Shown here: positions 21,425 to 33,739 of the stretch, piece after piece
How the letters are laid out: every line of letters starts with the position of its first letter
How positions within the stretch are numbered: the first letter of the stretch is position 1
NCBI GenBank assembly: GCA_009809945.1
Contig: WTPW01000016.1
Coordinates: forward strand, 159,650 to 223,649
Origin: Gigaspora margarita
Taxonomy: Eukaryota > Glomeromycota > Glomeromycetes > Diversisporales > Gigasporaceae
Reading direction: 5' to 3'
Length of the DNA stretch: 64,000 bases
Position numbers and translations under genes: made by a program
The notes under the pieces: generated by a model
The model's database searches: none
What the model saw: the letters and a program-made list of their open reading frames with translations, nothing else
What the model was told of the DNA's origin: nothing

Positions 21425-21662
21425 CAAGGGAGTCCCCAAAATTCTGGGTCAGAATACATCAGAGTACATCAGAATAATAGTCGACTGGATCAGAATTGAT
21501 CAATTTTGCTCCAAGATCATAAAAAATTTATTAATAAATCATATCCATTTGTTAAGTAAAAAATGCCCAGCTGATAATTTTGCTATAGAACCTGCTAACA
21601 AGTAGAGCTAAATGCAGACCTAGATCTGACGCATCCAACCTGGAAATTTGGGGACAGCCCTG
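21425..21662 (+). mobile_element. CAGGGMTGTCCCC family repeat, copy 4
   Basis: The left end CAAGGGAGTCCCCAAAATTC and the right end GGGGACAGCCCTG|TA pair imperfectly. This copy has every internal landmark, including GATCAGAATTGATCAATTT and TGCTATAGAACCTGCTAAC. TA follows the right end and precedes the left end. Confidence 0.75.
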
Positions 21663-22599
21663 TAAAAATCCAAATTATGACAACATTAACACGCAAATGA
21701 TCATATGTTGTTAATTTTCTCACAGTCTAATTACAATTTTTGGATATAGCAAATCAAAAATGGCAAAAGTGCAATTGAATTTTTTTATTCTCATTATTAT
21801 TAAGCAGCATTTTTATACAGAAATTAGTAGATTAACACACTACCATGATTCTATTTATTGGTAGATTGACATCAAACTACGAACTATAGGAATTGGCAAA
21901 AAAAATTATCAGATAATTCGGACAACAAAACAAAATTATATCAGCATTACAGCAATAACATTTATGACAATTTTCATGTCGATCAAAATGTGCATTATAA
22001 TTTTTCCACACATTAATCACGTTTCTTGAAAGATGATTAATCAAAAATGTTCAAATGAACTTTATATCAATAATATAATGTGCACGTGCCCTGAGTTATC
22101 CAATCAAATTAAGAATAAAAGTTCAATTAGCATAATCAGCATGCAGTTTTCTGTCGATCAGAGTAAAAATTATTTAGATTGTTTTTATTATTATTATTAT
22201 TAATTATATAGATGATGAGAGTTAAGTCACATGCTTGTTGTACAGCATTATGGCATTATATATTATATCATCATGACATTACAGCATTATGGATTATGAC
22301 ATCATGGTATTACAATCACAGTACATAATATTTATCATGTTGATCAAATCATATATTATTTTATTGTGTTTTCTAATAATTAGAATTTTTCTCAATTGCC
22401 ATTTGTATTTGGCAATTTTGAAAAACAATAATAAAAAAAGACATTTTTTTATAGTGATTGTCATGCACTTCAATTGAGACAAAAACATGTTAAAGTGATA
22501 TTTGGTTAAACAATTCTCATACAATAGATAAATATAGTACTATGTGATGCATAGCATTATGGTTAAGTGCAGAATTCATGATTTTACTGTGTTTCATGT
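21663..22599. other. AT-rich DNA with short dispersed repeats
   Basis: Bases 21737-21800 (GATATAGCAAATCAAAAATG) recur at 41637-41695. Several GCATTATGG and ATCATGACATTACAG words cluster at 22250-22320. No gene was recognised. Confidence 0.4.
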
Positions 22600-22695
22600 A
22601 TTGTCCAATTAGTTATGAGATTTTGCAGATGCACATCTCTTAACTCGCTATAACAACCATATACTACGTGATATTACATATTACTCTGTTCCTGG
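22600..22695 (-). repeat. CCAGGAAC-family terminus, inverted
   Basis: On the minus strand it reads TA|CCAGGAACAGAGTAATATG, then ATCACGTAGTATATGG and CTGCAAAATCTCATAAC. It matches the first ~100 bases of the family. Confidence 0.55.
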
Positions 22696-22971
22696 TATTA
22701 TTACCCAGAACTCTGGATGCTTGGTCAAATAAATGCTTTGTCAAAATCTTACAATATTTTTTACCATTCATAATACTAGTAAAAGAATAAAAACCTACAA
22801 TTCCTTTTCACAAAATGCTCACAAAACATGAACTTTAAATAGATATTTCATACCACTTGTATTGGCACTGGTTTACCAGGCTTGTACTAAACTTTGAGTG
22901 TATTGCATAGTAGTTGAAAGATTGCTATATTAGAAAAATCAGTAGTATTCTACCCTCTTCTTTGATACTTA

Positions 22972-23345
22972 TCGTATTTACTCGAAATAATGCACACTTG
23001 CACATTATTTTGAGAGAGTGTGTTATTTCTAGTACGTGCATGGGCGTTATTTCAGAGTAAAGGTCTAATTTCTAAAAAATTGTTCATTATATATGTGTGA
23101 AGCATAAAAAACTATATTTCTTAATTTTTATATATAGCCTTTCTAATCTAAGTCAGTTTTTTGACTAAAAAAATTTTTGAAATTGCTTGTTATTTTTATT
23201 CGTTATTTTAGCAGATTATTAATTCAGCATTTGGAGTGTGTATTATATTGAAATGCACATGGATGTTATTTTGAAAGCAACATGCTATTTTAAGAAAATG
23301 CAATTTTGAAATAATGCCCATGTGCATTATTTTGAGTATATACAG
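22972..23345. mobile_element. GTATAnnC-GAAATAATGC family MITE, copy 2
   Basis: TA|TCGTATTTACTCGAAATAA at the left and the complement of TA|CTGTATATACTCAAAATAA at the right delimit 374 bp. Inside, ACATGGATGTTATTTTGAAA and GCACATTATTTTGAGAG words recur in both orientations. It lies 24 bases from the Tc1 fragment at 23370 but belongs to another terminal-repeat family. Confidence 0.65.
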
Positions 23346-23369
23346 TACATGCCCTGCAGACCTAACATA

Positions 23370-23878
23370 TCATAGCCTCTTTTTGAGAAGAGAAATAGCA
23401 CAGGAAACAGTAACTTGGTAACCAAGGTCTTGAAGGTTCTCTTGAACTGTTCTTGGTACAATATTTAGTCTGTAATAAGTGTTATCAAGGACTTTTGTTA
23501 GTTCTTTGCTTGTTGCAGTTCTGTTTTTTTTTGCAATTTTGTCAAGAAGCTTTTTTTGTTCAGGGTCAAAAAGTTGTAAATGCTCTGTATGTTTACTGAG
23601 TTTGATATTACCTGTTTTAGAAGTTGAGCAGTCCATCTATACAAAGTTATTTTGCGGTATTCAGTAATTTTTTGCAACTTAGGAACTTAGTTATAACTAT
23701 GTTCCTGCAAGAACTTAACCAAGATAAATCTTTTTTCAAAAGAAGTCATTTATAGAAAAAACAAAGATTTGTAATATTACAAATTACTAGTTATATATCT
23801 GTAAATAATATAATGAAATAATTTTATATTAGTTTAATGGTAATTAAAATTTTATTACATAATTTTCTGCCACTACTG
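23370..23878 (-). pseudogene. 5' half of a Tc1-type transposon with transposase N-terminus
   Basis: The minus-strand frame 23636-23370 encodes 88 residues that read like the tandem helix-turn-helix DNA-binding region of Tc1 transposases. They include LFDPEQKKLLDKIAKKNRTA, TSKELTKVL, VPRTVQENLQDLGYQ and a terminal SLLKKRL. A terminal repeat, CATAATTTTCTGCCACTACTG followed by TA, ends at 23878; its complement CAGTAGTGGCAGAAAATTATG matches the end of the Tc1 fragment at 12690. The DDE catalytic part is absent, so only the 5' half survives. The assignment of the peptide rests on pattern memory plus the matching terminal repeat. Confidence 0.7.
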
Positions 23879-23880
23879 TA

Positions 23881-25031
23881 TATAAGAAAATGTAATAGCT
23901 GTGCTTGTTATTATTAAATAGTGACTTGAACTGGATAAAAAAATCATCAATTGGCTAACTGACCTGACTTAACTGAGCATAATTAGTTACTAAACTTATT
24001 TCAGTTGGCCTGGGTCAACAAAATTAACTAAGTTAACTGGCTCAACCAAGTAGTGATTTGAGCTAAGAAAAATTGTTAATCTATTAACTGAAATGAAATA
24101 TTTAATCAGATTACTTTAAACTATATTTATTTGTCATTGTCTAATGGCTTTGATTAGATATCATTAGACCATTAGTCTGTTTATTGAGTCTACTAACTTG
24201 TCTATTGTCTGTTTCAACTCTTCCCAGAGTGTTTTAGTTAGATTGTGGTCTTTGTTAGTAGTTTTTAGCTATAACCCTAACAGTTACCACTTTCACAATG
24301 TCATACATAAGTAAAGGAGTGGATCACCTAGAGTAAATGGACTAAAAATAGTCAATATAATATAAACATTAGTAATTCTATTGTTAGCAATTGTATTGAA
24401 TTTAAAATAAGTAATTAGACTTATCTGATTTCATATGCTTTCACACAAGGTTTTGTTCATCTGTTTGCTTATTAAGGTTAATGGCAGCTCTTAGAGTCTA
24501 ACTGGTTTGTTAGATAGCAATAATGATAATAGATATTTTGATATTTATGTATTTTCTCAAACTATCAGTTCATTAATAATAAGTATATACATAGTGCATT
24601 ATCTTTATGCTATTGATATTTGAGTTCTGAGGACCCCAAACTAAAATTGAGATTTTTGTTAAGCCTTAATTTATAAAGCACAAAGTTCATTTCATGCAAG
24701 TTGCATAACTGATTAACTTAATATTAAAATGAGTTATGGAAGTCTGAAAATTTGACGTTGAATATAATGAAAATGATCAACAGAGTGGATAAATATTTTA
24801 CTATCAATTTTATCCAATAACAAAAAAGGTTTGTGAAGATCATTTCTAAAATTAGCAAAAAATCAAGATTGGGTTGTTTTGGTTACACAATCTTTATTTA
24901 CGATTTACTCAAAAAAAATTTATAGTGCCATAGGGTCATTTTTAAGGCAAAGACCCCATTTATCAATGTTCTACTTTATATAATATCTTTATTTGATATT
25001 TCATAAATCTAAAAAAATTAATTTTAACATA
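23881..25031. other. AT-rich DNA with an ancient repeat pair
   Basis: Bases 24223-24310 (GTTAGATTGTGGTC, TAGTTTTTAGCTATA, ACAATGTCATACATAAG) resemble 30218-30292. Words of the type TTAACTGGCTCAACC recur around 23930-24060. No gene was recognised. Confidence 0.4.
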
Positions 25032-25498
25032 CAGTGGGCCACACAAACTTATACTATTGGTTTTCATATCCCAGCCGGGTCAGTGAGATGGGGTTTTGAA
25101 ACTTTAATTTTTTAATATATTAGCCAATAGAAATTCTCTATTTATAATTATATGAACAGAGTGAATTTTTAATATAGTAAAGATTATCAATCAATTATAT
25201 ATATAAATAATAATAACAAATATAAAACTTTAACTTTACTAAAATGTGCCTGTGGTGTTATTGATCAGTGCAATATGTTCTAAGAAAACAAAGTTTGTCT
25301 GTATAACAGTATAAAGAATAAAGTTTAAATTTTTAATGTATGAAATTTTTATCAGGTATCTGGGTTGTAAGATAATAAAATTTTTAAATAAAATTTTTTA
25401 TTAAAAAATTTTTTGTAAAAAAAATTAAAATCCAGGTCACCAGGTCACAAAAGGTTACTTGGTGATATGAAAACCAATAGTATAAGTTTGTATGGCCT
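25032..25498. mobile_element. Tc1-like MITE with ~35-bp ends
   Basis: CAGTGGGCCACACAAACTTA continuing through TACTATTGGTTTTCATATC at the left is nearly identical to the complement at 25463-25498. The left flank is TA. It is non-coding and AT-rich inside, 467 bp. Confidence 0.7.
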
Positions 25499-26131
25499 TA
25501 TTTCTATTGAATTTTTAGATTTCCTGTACTTTTATAGTGATAAATTAATTATCTAATATTTAAAAATATTGTTATAATCTAGAAAGAATTATTTGAATAT
25601 GATGCAAGCTAGCTCAAAATTGTGAACAAAATATGAACTTTAAAAATAAACAGAATATTGGAAATATTATAATAAGAATCATGAACAAGATTTTATTGTT
25701 ACTGTTAATTGATACTTTATAAATCAAAAAAATAATTATAATATGCATTATTTCTTTTTTTATTCATTTTTTTTTTAAGATAAGATCTTGCTTATATCTT
25801 TATTAGTAATTTAATAAATTACTACAGGGAGTACACTTTTTTAACAAATTACATGCAAGAATAAAAGCTCAGACCAATTTATTTGCAACCTAAACCTACT
25901 AAAGTAGTCAAGACTCATCTAGTTTTGAATAATTAGTATAAAGTTTGTTAAAACACTGTACTTTATCCAGTTAGTAGCCCATAGATCAATTTTCCTAAGA
26001 GCTATTCCCAGAGGGGAACAGGTTAGCATCATATATAATTGGTTTGATTGCCTATATAGGCAACTTAATATGCATTATTTCTAGATTTCCTGTACTTGTA
26101 TAGTTATATATTAATTATCTAATATTTAAAA
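25499..26131. repeat. first copy of a local duplication, with an empty insertion site
   Basis: About 180 bases from 25500 (AGATTTCCTGTACTT, TTAATTATCTAATATTTAAA, TTGTTATAATCTAGAAAG) are repeated at 26078-26500. The second copy is interrupted by a MITE; this copy is not, so it preserves the pre-insertion sequence near 25560. The rest, to 26077, is unrecognised AT-rich DNA. Confidence 0.6.
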
Positions 26132-26364
26132 TTAGGATAAATGTATTTGTCACACCCCATAACACATTTCTTTGTCACAGCAATAAGCCCATATTAATGT
26201 TAAAGTAAAGTTAAATTAAGGTTAGAGTCAAGATTAATACAGAATTGCATGAAAATCAATTTTTGTTAAAGTGCAATAGGTATTATTTTAGTAAAATGTT
26301 GAGTTATAAATAAACATGTGACAAATAAGTGCCTTACAGGGTGTGACAAATAGATTCCTCCTTT
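26132..26364. mobile_element. TTTGTCACACCC MITE
   Basis: The left end GGATAAATGTATTTGTCACA and the right end, complement GGAGGAATCTATTTGTCACA, are followed by CCC on both sides, a ~28-bp inverted repeat. The centre has TTAAGGTTAGAGTCA. Comparison with the uninterrupted copy near 25560 places the insertion between TAATATTTAAAA and TTGTTATAATC. It is non-coding. Confidence 0.75.
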
Positions 26365-27989
26365 AATTATTGTTATAATCTAGAAAGAATTATTTGAGTA
26401 TAATGCAAACTAGCTCAAATTGTGAACAAAATATGAAATTTTAAAAATAAATAGAATATTGGAAATATTATAATAAAAATAATGAACAAGATCTTAGTCA
26501 CTATTTTTAAATTAGCAGTATGTTTGTGAATCTCATAAATACTATTTAAAAAATATATATTAATAGACTACTAAATGTGCTGAATGTATATTAGTTGTTG
26601 ATAGCTTTCTACTAGTATTTTGCCTATATTTAGTAGCTAATTAGCTATATATTAATAGAACTTGCAGAATGCTATAAAAAAACCAATTTATATTTAGTAT
26701 ATTTGACTGTCTATTAATATAATTTCAACTAGGGTGAACTGAAATAGTATTATGTAATATTTATAAGATTTATAAAAGAGATTAAAAAAATTTTTATAAA
26801 TTGAAAGTATAATTAAAATATGTGCTAATTAATTATAATATTGATACTATAAAATTGATTCAGAAATTTGATGTCAAAAAATATTATTAATAAAAAAAAT
26901 TCAAGGTTATATTAATTTAGATTAATATTAATTAAGTAATGAATTCATTTTGAAAAAACTACTCATATATAATATAATTTTTGGATACATTTAATGCAAT
27001 TAGCACCAGATATTCAAACTTTATTTACTTGCTTTAAAGAAATATATAGTATACATTAGTGTATAGGAGATATTAGCATCATATTCTGCATAATCATTGT
27101 ATAATTTAAAAATATATAGTATATATCTGTATAATTAATATAAAATTAACAAAGATATAGAATATATGTACAATTGATGTATAATTGGTATTAGCTAGTA
27201 GGTTTTGCTCATATAAATGTAGTTGTATTTATATAATTTTAGCTAGTAATTTATTACTTGCATAAAGCAAGTTACAAAAAATAGCAGAATTCTACTAAAA
27301 AAGGATGTGAATTTGATTTGGGCTGTAGTTTTACTATATTGCTACTTCTCTATTTATATATGTCTTGTTATTGTTAGATATTTCTAATTAATTTAGTTAT
27401 AATAGTATTGGTACTATAAACTTCTAAATTGCAATTTTATTAAAATTTTCTACTTCATATACCAGATTTTCTCTTCTTGGAATCAGATAACCCATGTGAT
27501 TGTTGTTTACAAAATGCATTACTGCTTAGTTATCTTTCAATTTGTTGACCCATTATCAAAATGAACAAATTAGTACAATCAATAAATTTTATAAATCCTA
27601 CAAAATTTATTAATTGTATTACATAAACAAGTTATGCGCCTGCCCATGCGCTAGGAGTTTTTTTTTAGATCAAATTTAAAATATTAGTCAAAAACAGTGA
27701 TAGCAGTAATTAAGTTTTAATAATCAGTGATATTGTTTTTAGATGATAAATTTTATTAATTACAATTAATAATGATGATTAATCAGTGCAGTTTTATCAA
27801 AGTTCTGGCTTTACAATTAATTATTTCAATATTTTTACTAGAATTTATTGTGGATAATTAAATAAAGATGAACCAATTTAGAATAGTTTGTTATATAATA
27901 TTCTTGTAAAATAGGGCTTAAATAGGTATAGAATTAGATCAAATGTACATTATATCTACCAATCATATTAAAAAATTATTTACGCTAAT
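26365..27989. other. AT-rich DNA without recognised genes
   Basis: The second half of the local duplication runs to ~26510. Beyond it, short AATATATAGTATA-like words recur at 27040-27160. No coding signal was recognised. Confidence 0.4.
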
Positions 27990-28600
27990 GTTTGACCTAT
28001 TTATTGTTACAAAATTTATAAGTTATCATTTTTTGTAATACATAATAATATAGCTAAGTTGGTTTGTATAATAGTTTTTATAATAATTTGCTGCTAAAAT
28101 TTTTCTATACCACTTACTAATTATTTGATAATATATGGTTTATAGTAAGATTGGGCTGGTTTGTATTAAGTTATCAGATTTTTATTGTAATGTACTATAA
28201 AAATTCATATGTAGTTAAAGTTTAGTCATTTTTATTTGGGGCTATTATAATTTTATCTATTATAGAACTTATTAGCTATAATTGTGAATGTGATATAGGC
28301 AAGTTAATTTGGAATTTTGGTAAATTTATTTATTATAATAAACCCAACTTACTGAATATTGTGGTAATATACAGCTATATTTGAATTATCAGATTTATAT
28401 TGTAATTTGCTATGAAAATTTAAATATAAAACTTTCATATAATTGTAATAACACATAATTTGTAGCCAAATTTGAGTTTGTTTATACTGGAATTATTATA
28501 ATTTTTATTACTATTTATTACAAAAAATTTCTGTTAAATAAATTTTTTGTTATAGTAGTACACAATAATAGGATTAAGTTGGGTTAGTTTATTTCTAAAG
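27990..28600 (+). repeat. second locus of the ~105-bp satellite
   Basis: About six diverged monomers show the same order of words as the 16325-19345 array: AAAATTTATAAGTTATCATT, AAGATTGGGCTGGTTTGTATTA, TTATCAGATTTTTATTGTAA. The block is about one higher-order unit long. Confidence 0.6.
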
Positions 28601-29611
28601 CAGAGCAAAGGATTTTAAAGTTAGGCAATAGAGGGGAAAAAATGGGTTCATGTTGGTTATATGGTCAAAATAAAATAAAAATATACTCAAATGTTCAAAT
28701 TAGTATTGTATCAGAATTTAATGTATTTTAAGTTAAATTTAATAGTATATAATACATTTTATATTTAATTTTAAATACAAAAATTGATTTTATAAGTTAT
28801 AACATTTCATTTAGTATATAGTTCTATATAATAAAACTGATTGAACTATGCTATATAAATTTCTATTGCTATTGTTAATAATAATATTAATGTAATATTT
28901 TATTTTTTAATTTACTTAGTTATTAAATAATTTTTTGATTGAAAAATGACTTGATTTAATTATTAATAATAATTACATTTTTATTAATATTGATAATAAA
29001 TATGTTAAATTTATATAGTTTTTTGGTACCACATGTTATTTTAATCAATCTTTTTTTATTTATTATAATTGAATTAATTTTTATTGCTGTATATTACTTT
29101 TTTTATTACCAAAATTAAATGTTAATACAACCAAAACTTTCTTAAAAAGTAATTTAGCATAGCACCAAATGCTAATAATTGCTTTAAAAGTACTAAACTA
29201 AAATAAGTCATTTCAATATTTATTAGTATGCATATAATAGTTGCTAATTAGTGCATATTATTATTAATGCATTACTTTATGAAAAAGGTTGAGAATTCTT
29301 GATTTTTTATTTTATTGAGATTTGATGTGCTACTAATTTATGTATTATCTCTATATAAAAATTATGTGGGCTTTAAAATTCCTGCACAATATGTTATAAA
29401 GTGCTCTAGCTTATGTCTTTATTTTATTTGTTTACTCTAGTGTTTTTTTTATTATTTATATTGATACAATAATATTAACCTTTTTATTTTTAGTCACAGT
29501 TAGATAAAATTGGCATAACCCATAAAGAGTAGAAAGGTGCTGTAGCAATTTAGCATGATTTCTGGTTTTTGTAACTTGTGCTGCGTAAGCAAGGTACACA
29601 TGTCAGTTTTA
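28601..29611. other. AT-rich DNA without recognised genes
   Basis: No repeat family or open frame was recognised. A word near 29110-29200 (AGTAATTTAGCATAGCACCAAA) recurs near 42930-42960. Confidence 0.4.
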
Positions 29612-29764
29612 TTACCTTGCAATTTCTGTCATTGTTTGTTTATTCTTTTTTTGCCAAACAATGTACTCAATCCAGTTTTTAAAATCTTTAAATTCCAGTT
29701 CTTGTGCTATAGTATATCCAGTCTTGCCTCCAGATACAAGGTGCCACTTCCAATTTTTGAACAT
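29612..29764 (-). CDS. possible orphan exon, 50 codons, unknown family
   Basis: An ORF from ATG (29762-29764) to TAA (29612-29614) encodes MFKNWKWHLVSGGKTGYTIA, then QELEFKDFKNWIEYIVWQKK, ending TMTEIAR. Its amino-acid composition looks like real protein, unlike nearby translated noise, and the local GC is higher. Just before the stop, GCAAG|GTAATA has the form of an intron donor, and a TTACGCAG acceptor-like site follows 35 bases on. That gap is short for a fungal intron. I do not recognise the family. It may be an exon of a decayed gene or a transposon piece. Confidence 0.35.
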   Translation of the reverse strand: MFKNWKWHLVSGGKTGYTIAQELEFKDFKNWIEYIVWQKKNKQTMTEIAR

Positions 29765-30643
29765 AATAAAAGACTAGTAATTCAATAGCATTAGCTTAAA
29801 TTGAATATATTAAGTGAGAAAAAGTATATATATATAAGACTCACTTTTTTGCTTTCAACTTACAGTGAGTTCAAAATAGGAATAACTCAAAGAGTTCAAT
29901 TTTATTGAGTATAACCTTTGAAATTAGGATTATAAATTACTAATCCCTGATAAGTCAAATTTGCATCAGCCTAATTCTGTAATTATGTGATATTATTAAA
30001 AGTTTTAATGATTTATTCATACTAAAGCTAAAAAACCAAGACATTAGAATTAAACTAAATACTAAAGATAAGAAGAATAATAGAACAACTTATTTTAGTC
30101 TCCAAATTTGCCATAGCAAGACCCAGGAACCTTTAGACCTAGGCCAAATCTTCCACACCTCTTCTGCCTACCAGTTCAATGTTCATTAGTCTTGTATGAT
30201 TAAAGGACATTGGATTAGTTAGATAGTGGTGTTGTAGCAGTTTTTAGCCATAGACCTGATTGCCACTATGTTAACAATGTATGCACATACTTATTTAGCT
30301 ATTAGTTTAAAAATTTGACTATGATTTTAGTTAGCTAAAAATAGACATTTGTAGGTAAGTTGGTGATTATATAATCTAAAATAATGAGAGACTGACTGGA
30401 AAGGTAGACTTTGGAACTAATCCAATTCAACTACAAAACCTAACAAATATAGACAACCTATTAAAGAAACCATTTAATTTAGCTAGTAGCAGATTAAAGC
30501 TTGATCATTTCTAAAAGAGAACTATTTACATCTCAGGAGTAGGTGATTAGTAAATTAGGCAATTAGCCCTAAGGCTTGATACTGGTTGTCTTTTTTGAGA
30601 ATTCCTTTATTTATAAAAAATAAAAAAATTAAAAAAAAGAACA
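29765..30643. other. 5' flank of the LINE insertion
   Basis: AT-rich DNA with a hairpin at 29813-29850 (GTGAG facing CTCAC around a TA run) and the 30218-30292 repeat shared with 24223-24310. No gene was recognised. Confidence 0.4.
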
Positions 30644-30659
30644 GTCTTCTGTAGAAAAC

Positions 30660-31560
30660 ATGAATGCAGCCACCACTTCTAGAATTATAATGTCCTCCAT
30701 TGATAATGGGCCATTTCTAGAAGAGAATGATGTAAGTAAACAGGTGGATAAGTCTATTTATGAGGAGGACCAAGTTTATGACAGCCAGATCCAATGTACA
30801 GGGCAGGCTATGGTACCCTTCGCAGCTGTAAGATCTGAGCTTAAAATGGCGAGCGTTTCTATAGAAGATAACTACAATACTTCAGATATCATATCCTCAT
30901 CTCCTTCTGAAGTACAACTCTCTTTTAATACCCTTTTACTATTAACTAATACCAACTCCAACAACTATCTAATACCAGAAACTTATGATGAATCTCTACT
31001 GATAAAAGATTTTGATAATAAAAAAATTGAAATACCTACAAACTCCTTAATCGATGACTATAATAACTCTAATTTAAGCTTTCTTGAAATATATGACCCA
31101 ACAGCATGTTACAATAAATTTCTCTATTATTACAAACTACAAACTTTACCTTCTTCACAAACTGTAGGCTCTTTTTTTGAAATATATACTAGAATATTAC
31201 TCTATGTTTTTCTCAACCCAATATATTAAAATCTCTATCAAACCACATCCTGAAATTGACCTTTTTTTTACAGAAGCACATATTTATCTTCCATATGAAA
31301 ACTTAGTACCAGGCACTTCATATTTCACCCTTTGAAGAGCTATCAACCTTCTATAATATAGAGCTTAAATCACTTAATAATAATTTTCAAATACCAATCT
31401 TTACTGATAAACTTTTTTTCTCAACACCCAACTCACAACCTTTTAATACCAATACAACTCCGATAACCAATACTCAAACAGCTATACACAATTCCAATAC
31501 ACTTTCACATTTACCAAACCAAACTTTATCAATTGAACCTGAATATATTTCTATTCCTAT
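30660..31560 (+). pseudogene. LINE N-terminal region
   Basis: From ATG 30660 a frame of 189 codons runs to 31229 (MNAATTSRIIMSSIDNGPFL at the start). Similar coding sequence continues in shifted frames (IKPHPEIDLFFTEAHIYLPY, then TPFEELSTFYNIEL), reaching the endonuclease. At least two frameshifts break it. No zinc knuckle or RNA-binding motif is visible. Asn/Thr-rich linker-like sequence near 31440-31540 leads into the endonuclease, so the element may have had one long ORF. Confidence 0.65.
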
Positions 31561-32857
31561 AAAAATAGCCTCACTTAATACAAATGGCCTCTTACAACCT
31601 ACAAAAAAACTCCTTATTGAAGAAACCTTAAACCAAAACCAATATGAGATTTTTGGTCTTTCAGAGACTCATTTAACCCAGAAAGAAGAAAATTTTCCAA
31701 ATAACAAAATTAAAAACTATACTAGTTTCTGGGGCACTTTCTCCAATCCACATCAAGCTGGTGTAGGACTTTTTATACACAACAAAATCTCCAAATATAT
31801 CACACATAATTATAATTTTAATGGCCATATAATAGGCTTTGACCTACATTTTAAAAATACTCCTATCAGGTTACTTCAAATTTATATTCCTACTAATTAG
31901 AAAAAACAACTCAGAAAAGAAATACAAGAACAAATTATTAAATTATGTCAAAATCCTAAATATCAATACATAATTATGGGAGACTTTAATAGTGTTCCCA
32001 ACCCTCGAATTGACTGATTCCCTTCTAAAAAAAACCTCAGTCCCAGAAACACAACTTATTAATATCTCATCAGTCACCAATATAAAGATATTTACCATTT
32101 CTTTTTTTCTAACTCCAAAAATTTCACTTTTCAACGCTCAAATATTCAGAGCAGAATAGACCAGATCTGGACTAATTTGAGTATTACAAATATAGATTAT
32201 ACAGATATTCTATCAAATAGTTTCTTTGAATCTGATCACAATACTATTACACTAGAACTATCTGTTATAATTAACAAACCAAAACTACGCAAACAACATA
32301 AAAGAAAAAAATTTCTTTGGAAAAACTGCACCAAAGAAAATCTAGAAAATTATGCAAATCAAACCACACTTAATTTGCAAAAACTATATACACAAATAGA
32401 TCAAATCACTAACCAAAACCAGCTTAACAAATTCTGGAATAAACTTCAAAAAACTCTAATTAAAGCTTCTGCCAAACATATTCCCTTTCACAAAATTAAT
32501 ACTATTAAAGAAATTAAAGAAACTCTCTCCTCAAAACAAACTCCTTTCTTTTACAGATTTAAAGAAATCAAAATCTCAAACATTATACTTCCTCTTCCAA
32601 CTTTCTTCCACTATGCAATAAATATATTTTACAATATACTGATTGCTTACTTCAACTACCAATACCTACTTTATTAGAAATTAAAGAAGAATTTCAGCAA
32701 ATCAAAACTGCTCTCAATATTCAACAACAACAAACTATCTATAAAAAAATTCAACAAAAAATTGAAAACTGTAACCAACATTTTTTTGAAACCCCAAAAT
32801 TCTTTTATAAAAAAATTTTCAAAAAATACAATAATATACATATCGATAGATTATCTA
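31560..32857 (+). pseudogene. LINE APE-type endonuclease domain and linker
   Basis: Motifs in order are IASLNTNGL (near 31565), IFGLSETHL, IIMGDFNS (near 31975), SRIDQIWTN and SDHNTI (near 32231). These are the metal-binding Asn, Glu, Asp-x-Asn and Asp-His residues of the exonuclease/endonuclease/phosphatase fold that nicks the target in LINE retrotransposition. A TAG at 31898-31900, a further stop and a frameshift near 32014-32050 interrupt it. A Lys/Asn-rich linker (32260-32857) leads toward the RT and is cut by the inserted element. Confidence 0.85.
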
Positions 32858-33739
32858 TACCAGGAACAAATGCAATGAGAGTATGGTTTTATGCTGTTTG
32901 GAGTGGTATTTGTCTACAAAATCTTAAGTTTGATTGGTCCACATGACTTATTTATCAAATTTTGTTTATTTTTTACACATGAATTCATCACGCCATTATT
33001 TTTCACATATGAATTCATCATACCTTAAACTTGCATAGTATGTATAGATCAACAAAATGTAAAGATCCACGCAAATACATGATTGTAGAAGAATTATAGA
33101 ATTATAGAAACCAAGAATCGCAAATACGTGCAAATATCACAGCTACAATAACTAACGATAGTAAAAGCAGTAAGTTTTGACACAAAAATTGGTAACCCAA
33201 TGTAATTTAATTTGTCTACTTATCTTATATTTGGCATTTTTCATTTTTTTTCGTAGGATTTTTTATTGGGCTGATGAATTGATAATTGCTGATCACCAAA
33301 GATTTGAGCGAAAAATTTTTTACATAATCACTAAAGGTAAAGGTGTTGTATGTTAAAATAGAATCTTAGTAGATTCACCTAGTACTATTAGCCAAAGGCA
33401 TCCAAATAAAATTTATCACATCCGTGCAGCACTTTTCAGTTATATTTATCCAACTATTGATTAAAGGGAGTTAGAGATAATTGTACTATATCAGATATTG
33501 TATTATGTGGTACAAGGACTTGGTTGCGATAGCAATGCAAGAACCTCATGTTGTAATTAGGCTCAATGTCTGCTGAGGCACTACAAGGACCGTATGCCCA
33601 TAGATAAAGGGCAACCCAAACAACAATTCACTAACCAAATGCCTTCCTGTTGAGGGAAACTGTCAAATTTTCTCATAGCTGTAAAGAAAATCAGTTTATA
33701 TGCTCATATCAATATATATGAGGGTTCATTCTTATTATG

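Noticed and set aside
21333-21605. 90-codon open frame
   Set aside because: It is mostly the CAGGGMTGTCCCC repeat, whose other copies do not keep the frame.
33420-33620. Possible SINE or 5S-like gene because of balanced base composition
   Set aside because: No recognisable A and B boxes at proper spacing and no 5S core sequence.
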